A DNA stretch of 64,000 bases from Ochromonas danica (taxonomy: Eukaryota; Sar; Chrysophyceae; Chromulinales; Chromulinaceae), in assembly GCA_015146655.1 (NCBI GenBank), contig VKHL01000092.1, positions 47,587 through 111,586 on the forward strand, given 5' to 3'. Position numbers and translations under genes: made by a program. The notes below the pieces were generated by a model. The model made no database searches, was not told where the DNA came from, and worked only from the letters and a program-made list of their open reading frames with translations. Of the stretch, positions 54,311 through 64,000 are shown piece after piece; within the stretch, counting starts at the first letter, position 1, and each line of letters opens with the position of its first letter.

Positions 54311-55586
54311 CTACCGAGGAGGAGGGGGAGGTTGGAAAGGAGTTGATGGGTAGTATACGGGCTGCACATAAGCACCTGGTGGTGGTGGTGGTGGAACTCC
54401 ATAAGGAGCAGGGTAACCATATGGTGGAGGAGCGTAATACGCCATGGGCATCATCCCGTATGGCTGTTGAGGGTAAGCAGGCCATGCAGCTTGTTGAGAC
54501 TGTATTGGTTGTTGATTTGGTTGCTGAGAAGCGCCAGGATTGCGTGAAGGTCGAGTAGGCTTTGCTCTTGGACCAGGAGGAATTGCATCCATTGAAGGTG
54601 CAGCAGCTCGCGCTTTTTGAACCTTCTTTGCCTTCTTAGCAGCCTGTTCCTCTTCATCATCGGAATACTCCACTTCATCTTCACCAGGCTAGTACATATA
54701 TCAAGTTGATATGTGAGTGTGAGAATCAGACAAATAAGACGGGATAATTCAAACTAACCTCTTCATCAAAGGCATTGGAAGCATCTGATCCTTTGATTGT
54801 TTTCAATGCTTGTACATCGGAAGCTGTCAAGAAGCTCGCATGCTCTTTAGCTGTGTACACTGTAGTATTGGGGGTAAAGAGAGTGGTAATAGCAGTAGTG
54901 ACACTGTCTTTGGGGAAGCGAACAATATAGAAGGGCTCAGTGACAGGTCCAAAGACTTCTTGTACCGCTCCTAAGACTGCTCCTTCCTCAGAGCATAGCA
55001 AGGATCCTTCTTTCAAGGGAGCATAGGTGATATAGGCTTTAATCAACATGGTCTTCTCATGGTCAATATAAGATAAGACAGTGCCAATGGCTTGGAAGGA
55101 ATGTCTTGCTTGATCTAATCGATCCACTGCTAAGGGCTCAATGGCTTCTTCTTCAACCTCATGCTTACTACGAGGTGGACCACAAGGAAGAGAATCATCT
55201 TCTTCTTCAGTTAACATATCTTTCAGTTTTTTACGGAAATCTTGTGAAATTTCAGTTTCTTCTTCTTCTGTGTCTTCTTCGTCTTCGTCTTCACTGCCTT
55301 CTTCAGGCATATCTTCAAGAGGCGCTGCTGGGAGAGAGACATCTTCATCATCTTCCTCGTCATTAGCATTCATCTCAGCATCATGATGAGCATCATCATG
55401 GTCCATGGCCAGGACATAGTCTTCCTGCACATCTGCAAAGGAGGCAATATAGGCTAGATCATCCATAACTGGTTCATCTCCTCTCTGAACATCTTCTTCA
55501 ATATCTTCATTGACATCATCTTCTACAGAATTCTCTCCATTTGAAGACTCCTCTTCATCACTATGATAGTTTGTTACCACGTCCAT
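54311..55586 (-). CDS. NAF1: H/ACA snoRNP assembly factor NAF1
   Basis: Two exons (54759-55586, 54311-54688) give 401 residues. An acidic N-terminal half (Asp/Glu-rich to about residue 150) leads to the Gar1/Naf1 beta-barrel: QAIGTVLSYIDHEKTMLIKAY, then LKEGSLLCSEEGAVLGAVQEVFGPVTEPFYIVRF. The C-terminal tail is Lys-rich then Pro/Tyr/Gln-rich (YAPPPYGYPAPYG), as in NAF1 of other eukaryotes. GAR1 is less likely because it has Gly-Arg repeats and is shorter. NAF1 helps assemble H/ACA particles in the nucleus. The start at 55586 is preferred; an ATG at 55667 is possible. It is divergent from the next gene. Confidence 0.85.
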
Positions 55587-55755
55587 TCTTTGAGTGTGTT
55601 GATGACTCCCTTGACTCTTCAGTGAGAAACAGTTTCTGGAAGAAACAACGGATGAGGTAAAACTCAATGGTAAAATCTGTCCAATCGCTGCCGCGCTGAC
55701 CTTTCACGCTCCCCACAACACCTTGCTGCCTCAGTTGATCCACAGAAACGGAGAG

Positions 55756-56940
55756 ATGAGGTCATTCGTGTCTACATTGAAAAGATTTAAAGCTGTCTCT
55801 GTATTAAAAGGACCTGTTTTCCAAAGTGCTCAGCCATGGAGGGTTCCAGTTCGAAGCTTCTCTGGAGTCATTGAAGAGCCACAGTACATGTGTGATGAGG
55901 AAGGCCTGCTCCAGCCTCAGGTCATCCGAATTCCTTACTTACGAGACACCGTAAGACAAGAAATTTATGCCAGATATATCACTGACCCTGAGAAGTGGAC
56001 TTTTGCTGCCTTATCTGCGCATTATCAAGCTTCTCTGGACCGTGTCAAAGCTGTCGTTCTTCTCATGCACCATCGCTATGAGTTCATGAAGAATGAAATG
56101 GGCTTTACCGTTGACATTGTTTCCAATGGTGAGAATAGTATTCCCAAGGTTGTTGTGACCATCCCTCCTCTGTGGCGTGCCCTCCACGAGAAGCACCTCG
56201 CTGCCCCTGAAGACCCTCTCACGAAGTTGCTGGCTGACCACAACGCTTCAGTCGTTGCTGAAGAGGACAAGACCTCCATGAACGAAGAAGAGTTGAAGAA
56301 GATCTTGGCCAAGATGGCTGACCATGATCGTCGTACAGAAAACTTGAAGGATTACGAGGAGGACATGGAGGAGAAGTTGAAGCGCATTGAAATGTCCGGC
56401 GTCAACACCAGATTTGCTGAAGTGCCTGCAGTTCCTGCCAACTATGATTTCCAGAGTAACTATTTCCCTCCCTTGTTGGGTGATGAAGAGTTCGAGGAGG
56501 AGAAGAAGATTCTTCTGAAACGTGTTGCAGAGGAGACCAGTGCAATCGTTCGTCCTAACGTCCACACTTATGTCCAGCAACATGAAGATTTGAAGGATGT
56601 CAAGATCACAAATATGGAGGCCAGGAAGACCGAACCTATTCGTTGGAAGTTGGCCTTCAGGGAGCTCACTCCAGATGGCAAGAAGCAGCCCACGGTCATT
56701 CGCACCCGTACTGGATCAATCAGACGTGCTACCCCCTTAGAAGAGATGCAGCGAAGCTGGAATGCTAGACCCTTGCCCATGGATGTTCAGCTTGCGGAAA
56801 CGTTTGAGCACTTTTCAGAGAAACTCGTGAAGCCCTACACCGACGTGGACAAGGAAGACCATCTCACCTCGCGTATTTCGCTCAGCATGCGTGACAAGAG
56901 GAAGAAGGCAAAGGAGGCTGCAGATGCTAAAGGCAAGTAG
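55756..56940 (+). CDS. Probable mitochondrial ribosome protein (mS45/Bot1-like)
   Basis: A single exon of 394 residues. The N-terminal 35 residues (MRSFVSTLKRFKAVSVLKG...VPVRSF) are basic and free of acids, a good mitochondrial presequence. The segment RQEIYARYITDPEKWTFAALSAHYQASLDRVKAVVLLMHHRYE (about 75-115) resembles the core of the fungal mitochondrial small-subunit protein mS45 (Bot1), where a helix-turn-helix-like stretch follows a 'W' motif. The rest is charged and helical, ending in Lys-rich RDKRKKAKEAADAKGK. The family name is a suggestion by eye; mitochondrial import is more secure. The start is the first ATG in frame, 169 bp from NAF1. Confidence 0.6.
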   Translation: MRSFVSTLKRFKAVSVLKGPVFQSAQPWRVPVRSFSGVIEEPQYMCDEEGLLQPQVIRIPYLRDTVRQEIYARYITDPEKWTFAALSAHYQASLDRVKAVVLLMHHRYEFMKNEMGFTVDIVSNGENSIPKVVVTIPPLWRALHEKHLAAPEDPLTKLLADHNASVVAEEDKTSMNEEELKKILAKMADHDRRTENLKDYEEDMEEKLKRIEMSGVNTRFAEVPAVPANYDFQSNYFPPLLGDEEFEEEKKILLKRVAEETSAIVRPNVHTYVQQHEDLKDVKITNMEARKTEPIRWKLAFRELTPDGKKQPTVIRTRTGSIRRATPLEEMQRSWNARPLPMDVQLAETFEHFSEKLVKPYTDVDKEDHLTSRISLSMRDKRKKAKEAADAKGK

Positions 56941-57192
56941 ATAATGGTAGAGAGGAGATAATTGGTAATTGAATGCCTCCGTCCAAACTTACATTATTAC
57001 TCTTTGGTGCCCTTTTCGTCGTCAAGAAAAGGAGGAATAAGTGGTTACATACAAAGAAGACTAAACTATGAAATAAGGGACAAGCACGGAGGTATCATCC
57101 CACACTGGCAGTTGCTCCTGCCAGTCCATCTGTTGTTGCTGATGTCGAGCTGTAGTAATTCTCGCAACAACACTACGCTAGACTAGACTAAG

Positions 57193-57935
57193 CTAAGACT
57201 TGGAACAGCAAGAGCTACGCTCCCTCCGTCGACGCCGTTCACGCTCTGCAAAGTCTGCTAAAATAACTGACTTCCCCGACGGACCATCCAAGTCATCTCG
57301 CACTTGCGTCAGCTCTGAGCGATGACTGTGAAGCACTTGTCTGCCCAGCTCCACAAAGATTTCTTGGACATTCAGTCCACTTGATGCTGAGCATTCGATC
57401 ACAGGTATACCAACTTCTTCTGAGAAGGCAACATATTCTTCACGTTTTGTTTGCCATAGTTCAGGTGAAAGATCAATTTTATTCGCACAGAGAACTAAGA
57501 CACATCCTCTGGGTGCAATCTATACAAAAATATAAACCATAAACCAACCAAACAGACAGAAGAGAATGAGGGAACTGAGAGACAAAGGAAGAGAGAGTGT
57601 GTGTGTATGTGTGTGAGAGAGGATACCTCATTGATCTCTTTGATCCATGAAGGTAGTGCTTCAAAGGAATAGCGTAAGCCAACATCAAAAGTGATGGCAA
57701 TGCCCTGAGCTCGACTGTAGAAAGCAGATGTCATGGATCTGAACCTCTCTTGACCTGCTGTATCCCATATCTGAAGTTTCACTGTCTCACTATCAATCTG
57801 AATCTCTTTAGCCTTATAATCTACTCCTATGGTAGCCTTTTGGGCGAAGATGAAGTTGTTCTCATGGAAACGTACTAACAAGGACGTCTTCCCAACACCT
57901 GTCTCTCCTACAATGAGCAAGCGTATGAGATACAT
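57193..57935 (-). CDS. Rab-family small GTPase
   Basis: Two exons (57627-57935, 57193-57519) give 211 residues. The G-motifs are complete: IVGETGVGKTSL (P-loop), TIGVDYKAKEI (switch I), LQIWDTAGQERFRSM (switch II), ANKIDL (NKxD) and ECSASSG (SAK-like). The C-terminus is Arg-rich and ends SCCSKS, a CCXXX type prenylation end compatible with Rab geranylgeranylation. The subfamily is not clear; switch regions are Rab-like rather than Ras-like. The protein would act in vesicle traffic. The intron (57520-57626) holds a GT-rich run in the sense of the plus strand. Confidence 0.9.
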
Positions 57936-58836
<901 letters not shown>

Positions 58837-59820
58837 ATGACGAAGCTTCTCATCTTCTTCTTAATCATCACTCTGCTCTTTGCTGATGGATTCCGTTCTT
58901 TCCCTTCGATTACTTCCTCTTCTTCTATGAAGAAGAAGTTACGTCATCCTGAGACTTCTCTTGTTCGTCTACATCTATTTGATCGCATTACACGTGTGAT
59001 TACCTCTAATGTGAACAACTTTATCAAAGGCTTAGAAGACCCAGAGAAGATCATTGAGCAGGCGGTACTGGATATGCAGAATGATCTCATCAAAATTCGT
59101 CAGTCTTATGCTGAGGTTTCAGCCACACAGAAGCGAATGGAAAGACAGTTAGAGCAAGCACAAGGAGCTGCTGCTGAATGGTATCGCAGAGCACAGCTGG
59201 CATTGCAAAAGGTACCTCTCCTATATCTCCTCTCCCACCACGTCATTACCCATGACTAACCAACTCATCACATACTCTTCTTACAGGGTGATGAAGAGCT
59301 CGCCAAAGAAGCATTAAGTCGTCGTCAAGTCCAGTTAGATATTGTTGAGAACTTGACCAAGCAGATCAAAATTCAAGCTGATGGTATTGAAAAACTTTAT
59401 TCTTCCATGCAGGCTTTGGAGACCAAAATTAGTGATGCCAAGCGACAGAAAGAAGCATTGATAGCTCGTGCTCGCACTGCCAAGACCTCTGTGCAGGTTA
59501 ATGATATGCTTTCAACGTTGAAGACATCTTCTTCCATGGAAGCGTTTGAAAGAATGAAGGACAAAGTGGAGACTCTAGAGACTCAAGCTGAAGTGGCGGG
59601 TGAGCTTGCGTCCTCGTCATCCTTTGGTCCATCCACTCCTGGATCACTGGAAGATCGTTTCCGTGCTTTAGAAGGATCGACAGTGATTGACGATGAATTG
59701 GAGAAGCTCAAGCGCCAGTTACCTGGTGGGCAAAAGCAGATCGCTCAGCTACCAGCAGCGTCCTCTCTCGATCTCGATGCAGAGTATGAACAACTCAAAC
59801 GTGAAATGCGCAGGAAATAA
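58837..59820 (+). CDS. VIPP1: PspA/VIPP1 family protein, plastid-targeted
   Basis: Two exons (58837-59211, 59287-59820) give 302 residues. MTKLLIFFLIITLLFADGF is a signal peptide ending in an aromatic, followed by a basic Ser/Lys/Arg transit stretch. The family core is complete: LFDRITRVITSNVNNFIKGLEDPEKIIEQAVLDMQNDLIKIRQSYA, then long coiled coil to about residue 245 (KRMERQLEQAQGAAAEWYRRAQLAL, ENLTKQIKIQADGIEKLYSSM). A C-terminal extension ends LDLDAEYEQLKREMRRK. VIPP1 forms ESCRT-III-like assemblies that maintain thylakoid membranes. The splice AAAAG/GTACCT joins QK-GDEEL. Confidence 0.93.
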
Positions 59821-60141
59821 CTTGTTGGGTGTGCTACTTTGTTTTAGCCAGAAGTGCTTGCCTTGTAAATCAAATATGACCTTTCCTAACACAATAAATA
59901 AAGACGAGACGATACCGATACCAATCCCCACTAATCCGTGATCGATCTCCACAGTCGCTAAAGAACTAACACTCATATGTGTAATCAACCCTCTCTAAAC
60001 AACAGAAGAATTCGTTTTAACTTCAATTGTTACTTGGAGAAGACTATAGCTTAGTGTAGTAGTAAGATATACTAGATAGTACCTTACACTACAATACAAC
60101 ACACCCCAACCCCATCCATCACTACCACCACATTCCTCTCC
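59821..60141. other. Intergenic region
   Basis: This is the VIPP1 3' region, with an AATAAATAAA poly(A)-type signal near 59891-59900. Beyond it is an AT-rich stretch before the QorB-like gene. No gene is seen. Confidence 0.6.
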
Positions 60142-60999
60142 TTAGACTTGTAATGTTCTCTTGATCAACACATGCAGAGGAGTCGTGCCATGTCCAATCA
60201 GACGACTCAGCTGCTTGCCATCTTCAAACAAACCTCCCTGACAGGCACCTCCATCACAGTTCGCTATCAGATCAGCAATAGCTTGAGGAAGACCAGCTCC
60301 CAGCAAAGCCGAGGCATACTCGCTCTGACTCATGTTCACATACGGGATGCTGCGACCAGCTTGAGCACTCAACTCGGCTGCGAACTCGCTCAGAGTGAAG
60401 GACTCGTCTCCCGCCAGCTCGTACACTTGGTTGACATGGCTCTCAGGGGACAGTAACACTGACACCGCAGCCTCCGCGTAGTCTTCACAAGCAGCACCCG
60501 AGATCTTGCCCTCTCCTGCTGCACCCATCACAGCTCCATGTTGCAAGGCCACAGGGATACAGCGCAGGTAGTTCTCCGTGTACCATCCATTGCGCAAGAT
60601 GATGAAAGGGATCCCGCTGCCTTTCAACATCTCTTCGCTCACACCATGTTCCACTGTGCATGTGGTCAACGGACTGTTGGGAGCGCGCAGAAGACTCGTG
60701 TAGACCAAGAGCTGCACACCACATCGCTTGGCTGCCTCGATCGCATTGCGATGCTGCTCTACACGACTTCCCATCTCGTTCGAAGAGATCAACAATAGCT
60801 TCGACACTCCGCGGAAGGCTTCTTCCAACGACGCGGGGTCGGTGTAGTCTGCCTTTCGGATCTCGACGGCCAGATCTGCGGCACGGGAAGGAGAGAGCAC
60901 AGCCGCGATGATCTTCACTCCCGCACCAGCTTGCTTGACCAAGTGCTTTATGACAAGACGACCCAATTGACCCGTGGCTCCAGTGACAGCGATGCTCAT
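60142..60999 (-). CDS. qorB: QorB-like NAD(P)H:quinone oxidoreductase 2 of bacterial type
   Basis: A single exon of 285 residues, the length of Escherichia coli QorB. The Rossmann start MSIAVTGATGQLGRLVIKHLVKQ binds NAD(P). HRNAIEAAKRCGVQLLVYTSLLRAPNSPL, PFIILRNGWYTENYLRCIP, GAAGEGKISGAACEDYAEAAVSVL, YELAGDESFTLSEFAAELSAQAGR and the end GGLFEDGKQLSRLIGHGTTPL are all close to bacterial QorB. It reduces quinones with NADPH. The DNA is visibly GC-richer than neighbouring genes and has no intron, suggesting transfer from bacteria. The start at 60999 is chosen by homology; the frame stays open upstream to 61437 without sense. Confidence 0.9.
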   Translation of the reverse strand: MSIAVTGATGQLGRLVIKHLVKQAGAGVKIIAAVLSPSRAADLAVEIRKADYTDPASLEEAFRGVSKLLLISSNEMGSRVEQHRNAIEAAKRCGVQLLVYTSLLRAPNSPLTTCTVEHGVSEEMLKGSGIPFIILRNGWYTENYLRCIPVALQHGAVMGAAGEGKISGAACEDYAEAAVSVLLSPESHVNQVYELAGDESFTLSEFAAELSAQAGRSIPYVNMSQSEYASALLGAGLPQAIADLIANCDGGACQGGLFEDGKQLSRLIGHGTTPLHVLIKRTLQV

Positions 61000-61000
61000 C

Positions 61001-61450
61001 TTAGGGATGAATCCACTCCCCTTCTGCGTCGCCGGGCAGAGTTGACAGGCCCCAGGCTCGAGCCGTAGTGGACAACGATGGACGGTCGCCAAACAGAATC
61101 CCGCCTTCCATGATGGTGAGCAACAATCGGCCGGCACGCGGTTGCAGTCGAGAAGAATCGGCCAACAAGGCCGGTGGATCCAGAGCCGAGGGTCGTAATC
61201 CCAACCTTTCCTGCCACGAGCGCATGGCTGGCCAACGTTGCACTTCACCGGCAGTTTGTTCCAAACAGCGACGCAACAGCAGTTTTCGCACATCATAGGG
61301 TAAATCCACAAACCGAAACACGCATTTTCCGCGATAGGACAGCAGCCCCATATTCGTGGCCGCATGATCCGTTCCTCGTGACAATAAAATCCAATGACGA
61401 ACGGACTGCATGTCCTGCAGGTCGTCTCCGTGTGCATTTAGATCATGCAA
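61001..61450 (-). CDS. Hypothetical open frame directly upstream of the QorB-like gene
   Basis: A 149-codon frame (a shorter start at 61411 is possible) ending TAA one base before the QorB-like ATG, an arrangement more like a bacterial operon than this genome. I do not recognise it. It is GC-rich, with Leu/Arg-rich helical segments (LPYDVRKLLLRRCLEQTAGEV, LQPRAGRLLLTIMEGG) that faintly recall the C-terminal half of TetR-type regulators, but no DNA-binding domain is seen. The QorB frame is also open across this stretch, so GC-rich chance openness is a real alternative. Confidence 0.35.
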   Translation of the reverse strand: MHDLNAHGDDLQDMQSVRHWILLSRGTDHAATNMGLLSYRGKCVFRFVDLPYDVRKLLLRRCLEQTAGEVQRWPAMRSWQERLGLRPSALDPPALLADSSRLQPRAGRLLLTIMEGGILFGDRPSLSTTARAWGLSTLPGDAEGEWIHP

Positions 61451-61766
61451 GTGGGACAGAGGATGAGGTTTTAAGGGTTGTTGTTATGAAACCACCATGT
61501 AGTTTTCTGCAGGTCGTTCAAACGTCTTGACATAGGTTGCATGCGCTTTGGGACATAGGGGGGTGTTCGTAATTTGGCAAAAGGACGTCCATCGCGGACA
61601 ATCCACAGGATAAAATAGCCAACGCTGCAGCGACAACGGCAGAACAGTAACCAGACAGCAGCGGTAAACAGTGTTATAGTGACAGTCAAGCTGACATTAT
61701 CTTTTAGTCCACGTTAAAGAAGACAAACAAACAATACCTATTCACTCTGGAGAGCTTGCGCGAGCC
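61451..61766. other. Intergenic region
   Basis: Nothing is recognised here. A 72-codon minus-strand frame (61471-61689) has no family likeness. Confidence 0.5.
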
Positions 61767-63569
61767 CTAGTTGGGCGGCGATATATTGAACATCTGCAGC
61801 ACATCAAGGAAGTCATCATTGAAGTCGTCTTGACAATAGACCATTAATGGGACCTCATGTTCGCTAAACCTCACGGTCGATTGGGATGTGACATCTTCCG
61901 CTACCGCTTTATTAGTAACAAGAGCAAAAGAAGCAAGAGTGAACTGCATTCCAGGAAAGGAGGCCGTCAAGGCAGGCAGGAGGCTTTCCCAACCAACATT
62001 TGCTTTCCTTACGATTGCAGTGAAGAACTTGGAAGCATCAGAGCTCTTGGCTGTACCAGGGGTAATTTTTTTTCCGAGCTCGCCGCATTTGATTTGCGTC
62101 ACTCCCACCAACACGGAATTTCCCTCGCCGCGCATCAATACGAAGGAGTCCAGACCATCGTAAGGAATAGGGACACAAATATTGTCATAGAGCAGATCCA
62201 AAGAAACATTCAATTCAGAACCTCGTGACACCAATCGGCGCGATGACCCACCAATGTGCCACTCCCAATTGTCATACTTTAATAACGGGTTGCTGAAGGG
62301 GCCTTTTCGTTTGGAAACTAAAGTTCTAATTATCAAAGGCTCCAAAACTTGTCCGGCCGATTCAAACCCTTGCCAACCTTTCAACGTAGTCTCCAGAGCC
62401 AAATACTCCAAGCGGGAAACATCCGCATAGATTTCCCGAAGTCGTATGATATGATACGGGTAAAGAAACTCATAAGTGCGAGTCATACCATTCGTATGCA
62501 CGAAATGCTTGTCGATCAACTCCATCACAACAGCACGATGACCATGGTTTGCGAGTCGTAATTGCACTTCCGTTAGCCCCTTTTGCTTGAAATAGTCAAC
62601 GGGATCACTGTCATCGTGGTTTGCCACGTATAAACTTCGAATTACTTCTCCATATCTGGGGTGGTCGACACAGTCCTCAATTTTAGGAAGAGCTGCGTAT
62701 ACGAAGGCCGAAATCTCTCTGAACTCATCAACCATTCGTCCCACTCCACCGGTCTTGCAGAATACCTCATTCACATGCTCGATCAGTGAATCCCTACCTC
62801 TCAATCTCAATATTTCCTCTAATTGAAGTTTTTCTCTAACAGGCGAAAATCTATATTCCACATAGACTGTGCAGTTTAAATTAGGGAAACCATTGTGTTT
62901 CGCATCATCGGGATCTTCCTTGAACGCCAATGATTTTAACCCCGCCGATGATCCAGAAATGATACCAAACCCCAATGTTGACTTTCCCAAACTGAGTATT
63001 TCGCGCGCGATTCGAATGGATGTTTGACGATCATCGCTCGCATACAAGGTGTCAAACTCGTCACCAAAGAAGATGAGACATTTTCGGTGTTCAAGACACC
63101 ATTGGTTGTATGCTTCTGTTGTAAAGGCTCGATCAAATCCTAACACTTGTGACGGACCCAACAGGCTGCCGTCTTCCTCAAAGTTATAGTAGACTGCCCG
63201 GACATGTCCACCAGAATAGCTGTTGATAATCGTTGCAAGACCTTTCATTAGGGTCGTCTTGCCGACCCCTTTTGTTCCCGTTATGAGGACATTTCCGCCA
63301 CTGCTAGTTGGATGCTGACCACCGATACGAAAATACTGTTCCATTCTCAGCCACGTGGAGACCACTTTGATAGCTATCTCCTCAACAATAGTAGAAGGAT
63401 AAAGAAGATCATGAATTTTCCCTATGTCATAGTTCACTTTCCATCGTGTACGAACAAAGGTCATGCACTCCTCAGGCGAACTGAAAGGCGTCGGTGGTCT
63501 CTCCGGCGGTAGAACCGGTAACGACGTTTGAAGTTCATGGAGGTCATGCAATGGATGTCTATCGACCAT
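61767..63569 (-). CDS. P-loop NTPase with nuclease-like C-terminus (Crinkler/RHS type)
   Basis: A single exon of 600 residues. The N-terminal 90 residues are unfamiliar. Walker A is GTKGVGKTT (98-106) and Walker B is CLIFFGDEFD (164-173), followed by GIISGSSAGLKSLAF and a helical lid (RFSPVREKLQLEEILRLRGR, GGVGRMVDEFREI). The C-terminal region has IPYDGLDSFVLM then VLVGVTQIKCGE. This D...QxK pattern fits a PD-(D/E)xK nuclease fold. NTPase plus such a nuclease is the architecture called Crinkler-RHS (CR) type, found in oomycete effectors, trypanosome RHS proteins and many protists. Host role is unknown; mobile-element or conflict-related origin is possible. No signal peptide is seen. Confidence 0.65.
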   Translation of the reverse strand: MVDRHPLHDLHELQTSLPVLPPERPPTPFSSPEECMTFVRTRWKVNYDIGKIHDLLYPSTIVEEIAIKVVSTWLRMEQYFRIGGQHPTSSGGNVLITGTKGVGKTTLMKGLATIINSYSGGHVRAVYYNFEEDGSLLGPSQVLGFDRAFTTEAYNQWCLEHRKCLIFFGDEFDTLYASDDRQTSIRIAREILSLGKSTLGFGIISGSSAGLKSLAFKEDPDDAKHNGFPNLNCTVYVEYRFSPVREKLQLEEILRLRGRDSLIEHVNEVFCKTGGVGRMVDEFREISAFVYAALPKIEDCVDHPRYGEVIRSLYVANHDDSDPVDYFKQKGLTEVQLRLANHGHRAVVMELIDKHFVHTNGMTRTYEFLYPYHIIRLREIYADVSRLEYLALETTLKGWQGFESAGQVLEPLIIRTLVSKRKGPFSNPLLKYDNWEWHIGGSSRRLVSRGSELNVSLDLLYDNICVPIPYDGLDSFVLMRGEGNSVLVGVTQIKCGELGKKITPGTAKSSDASKFFTAIVRKANVGWESLLPALTASFPGMQFTLASFALVTNKAVAEDVTSQSTVRFSEHEVPLMVYCQDDFNDDFLDVLQMFNISPPN

Positions 63570-63848
63570 TTCGAATTATTTTCAATCCTTGAAAATCTTT
63601 GGTTCTGCTTGTGAGCCCTTTAGAATGAACACACAGTATTGGTGCCATATTGTGTTTGAATGAATGGCGACCTAACGGAAACAAAACGAAAAGAAAAGCA
63701 AGTCTGGAAAGATGGGTTTGGTCAAACTCGAGATTTCCGTTCAAGGTTGCGCTCGAGGTGCTAGGTACGAAAGTCAACATGACGACACATGTAGAAATTG
63801 TCATCCATCCATACACGAAGGCTATCATCACAGCGGGTGGTCTGTCTG

Positions 63849-64000
63849 TCATGTCAGTTGGTTGCCTTCTTCTTCTTCTTTCTTCATCTTCTCAACAATT
63901 CCCTGCCAGCAGATGCTGCGCGGTGCACTGCGAGGCGGTGGTGACAGCAACGGCCAACCTGCCAGATCCTCCTCTTCCTCACTCAGCTCTGGGAATCTGG
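63849..64000 (-). CDS. C-terminal end of an unidentified gene entering from the right
   Basis: An open frame without a start comes in at the right edge and stops at 63849-63851, giving about 49 residues. It contains an acidic stretch (PELSEEEEDLAGW), a Pro/Arg segment and a basic-acidic tail (KMKKEEEEGNQLT). The composition looks protein-like, but the fragment is too short for a family. The codon-like pattern could also be chance. Confidence 0.35.
   Translation of the reverse strand, partial: RFPELSEEEEDLAGWPLLSPPPRSAPRSICWQGIVEKMKKEEEEGNQLT

Noticed and set aside
61000-61437. N-terminal extension of the QorB frame
   Set aside because: Cys-rich and without homology; bacterial QorB starts at the internal ATG (60999).
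63559-63852. 97-codon minus-strand frame overlapping the CR gene start
   Set aside because: No family likeness and it overlaps the start of the better supported gene in another frame.

Overview
The window is nuclear DNA of a plastid-bearing, probably flagellated microbial eukaryote, most likely a heterokont (ochrophyte) alga or a relative with a secondary red plastid. I infer this from four things. Genes are densely packed on both strands and carry short GT-AG introns. There is an axonemal dynein intermediate chain. Several nuclear genes encode plastid-type proteins (glycerol-3-phosphate acyltransferase, fibrillin, VIPP1, a 2Fe-2S ferredoxin, RsuA-like and RumA-like enzymes). Many of these start with a signal peptide followed by an aromatic residue and a basic or Ser-rich stretch, the bipartite targeting signal of secondary plastids. 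Genus and species cannot be told from the sequence.

Left part (1-30 kb): a mitochondrial carrier cut by the window edge, a GNAT acetyltransferase, mitochondrial uS9, a His-rich plastid-type protein of unknown function, THOC7, ALKBH1, an HNH protein, dynein IC, a YciI-like protein, a RumA-like RNA methyltransferase, fibrillin, a class III aminotransferase, an F-box protein with a USP48-like region, a Sec14 protein, an SLC49-type transporter, VPS36, TTC1, a WSC-type sulfotransferase, MoaE/MOCS2B and a PTAR1-like protein. Most are ordinary housekeeping genes. Many are divergent pairs sharing 100-250 bp of promoter.

Middle part (30-60 kb): an RsuA-type pseudouridine synthase; an Hsp70 with an N-terminal hydrophobic leader and a C-terminal EEVD, in which two introns carry a near-identical 325-344 bp element; plastid GPAT; a 2OG-Fe(II) oxygenase; an Rmp1/Nepro-like protein; ferredoxin; ubiquitin-activating enzyme E1; a 1335-residue coiled-coil protein; ribonucleotide reductase large subunit; dienelactone hydrolase; NAF1; a mitochondrial-ribosome-type protein; a Rab GTPase; and VIPP1 behind a roughly 330 bp TG microsatellite.

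Right end (60-64 kb): this part differs from the rest. A GC-rich, intronless gene is a close match to bacterial QorB (NAD(P)H:quinone oxidoreductase 2), with an open frame ending one base before its start codon. Next comes an intronless 600-residue P-loop NTPase with a nuclease-like C-terminus of the Crinkler/RHS (CR) type. These look like transferred or mobile accessory genes. The most unusual observations are the twin intron elements in the Hsp70 gene, the possible periplastid Hsp70, the CR-type NTPase/nuclease beside the bacterial-like gene, the F-box/USP48-like fusion, a 112-nt foldback near 1.1 kb, and recurring promoter words. No CRISPR array, rRNA or tRNA gene was recognised.
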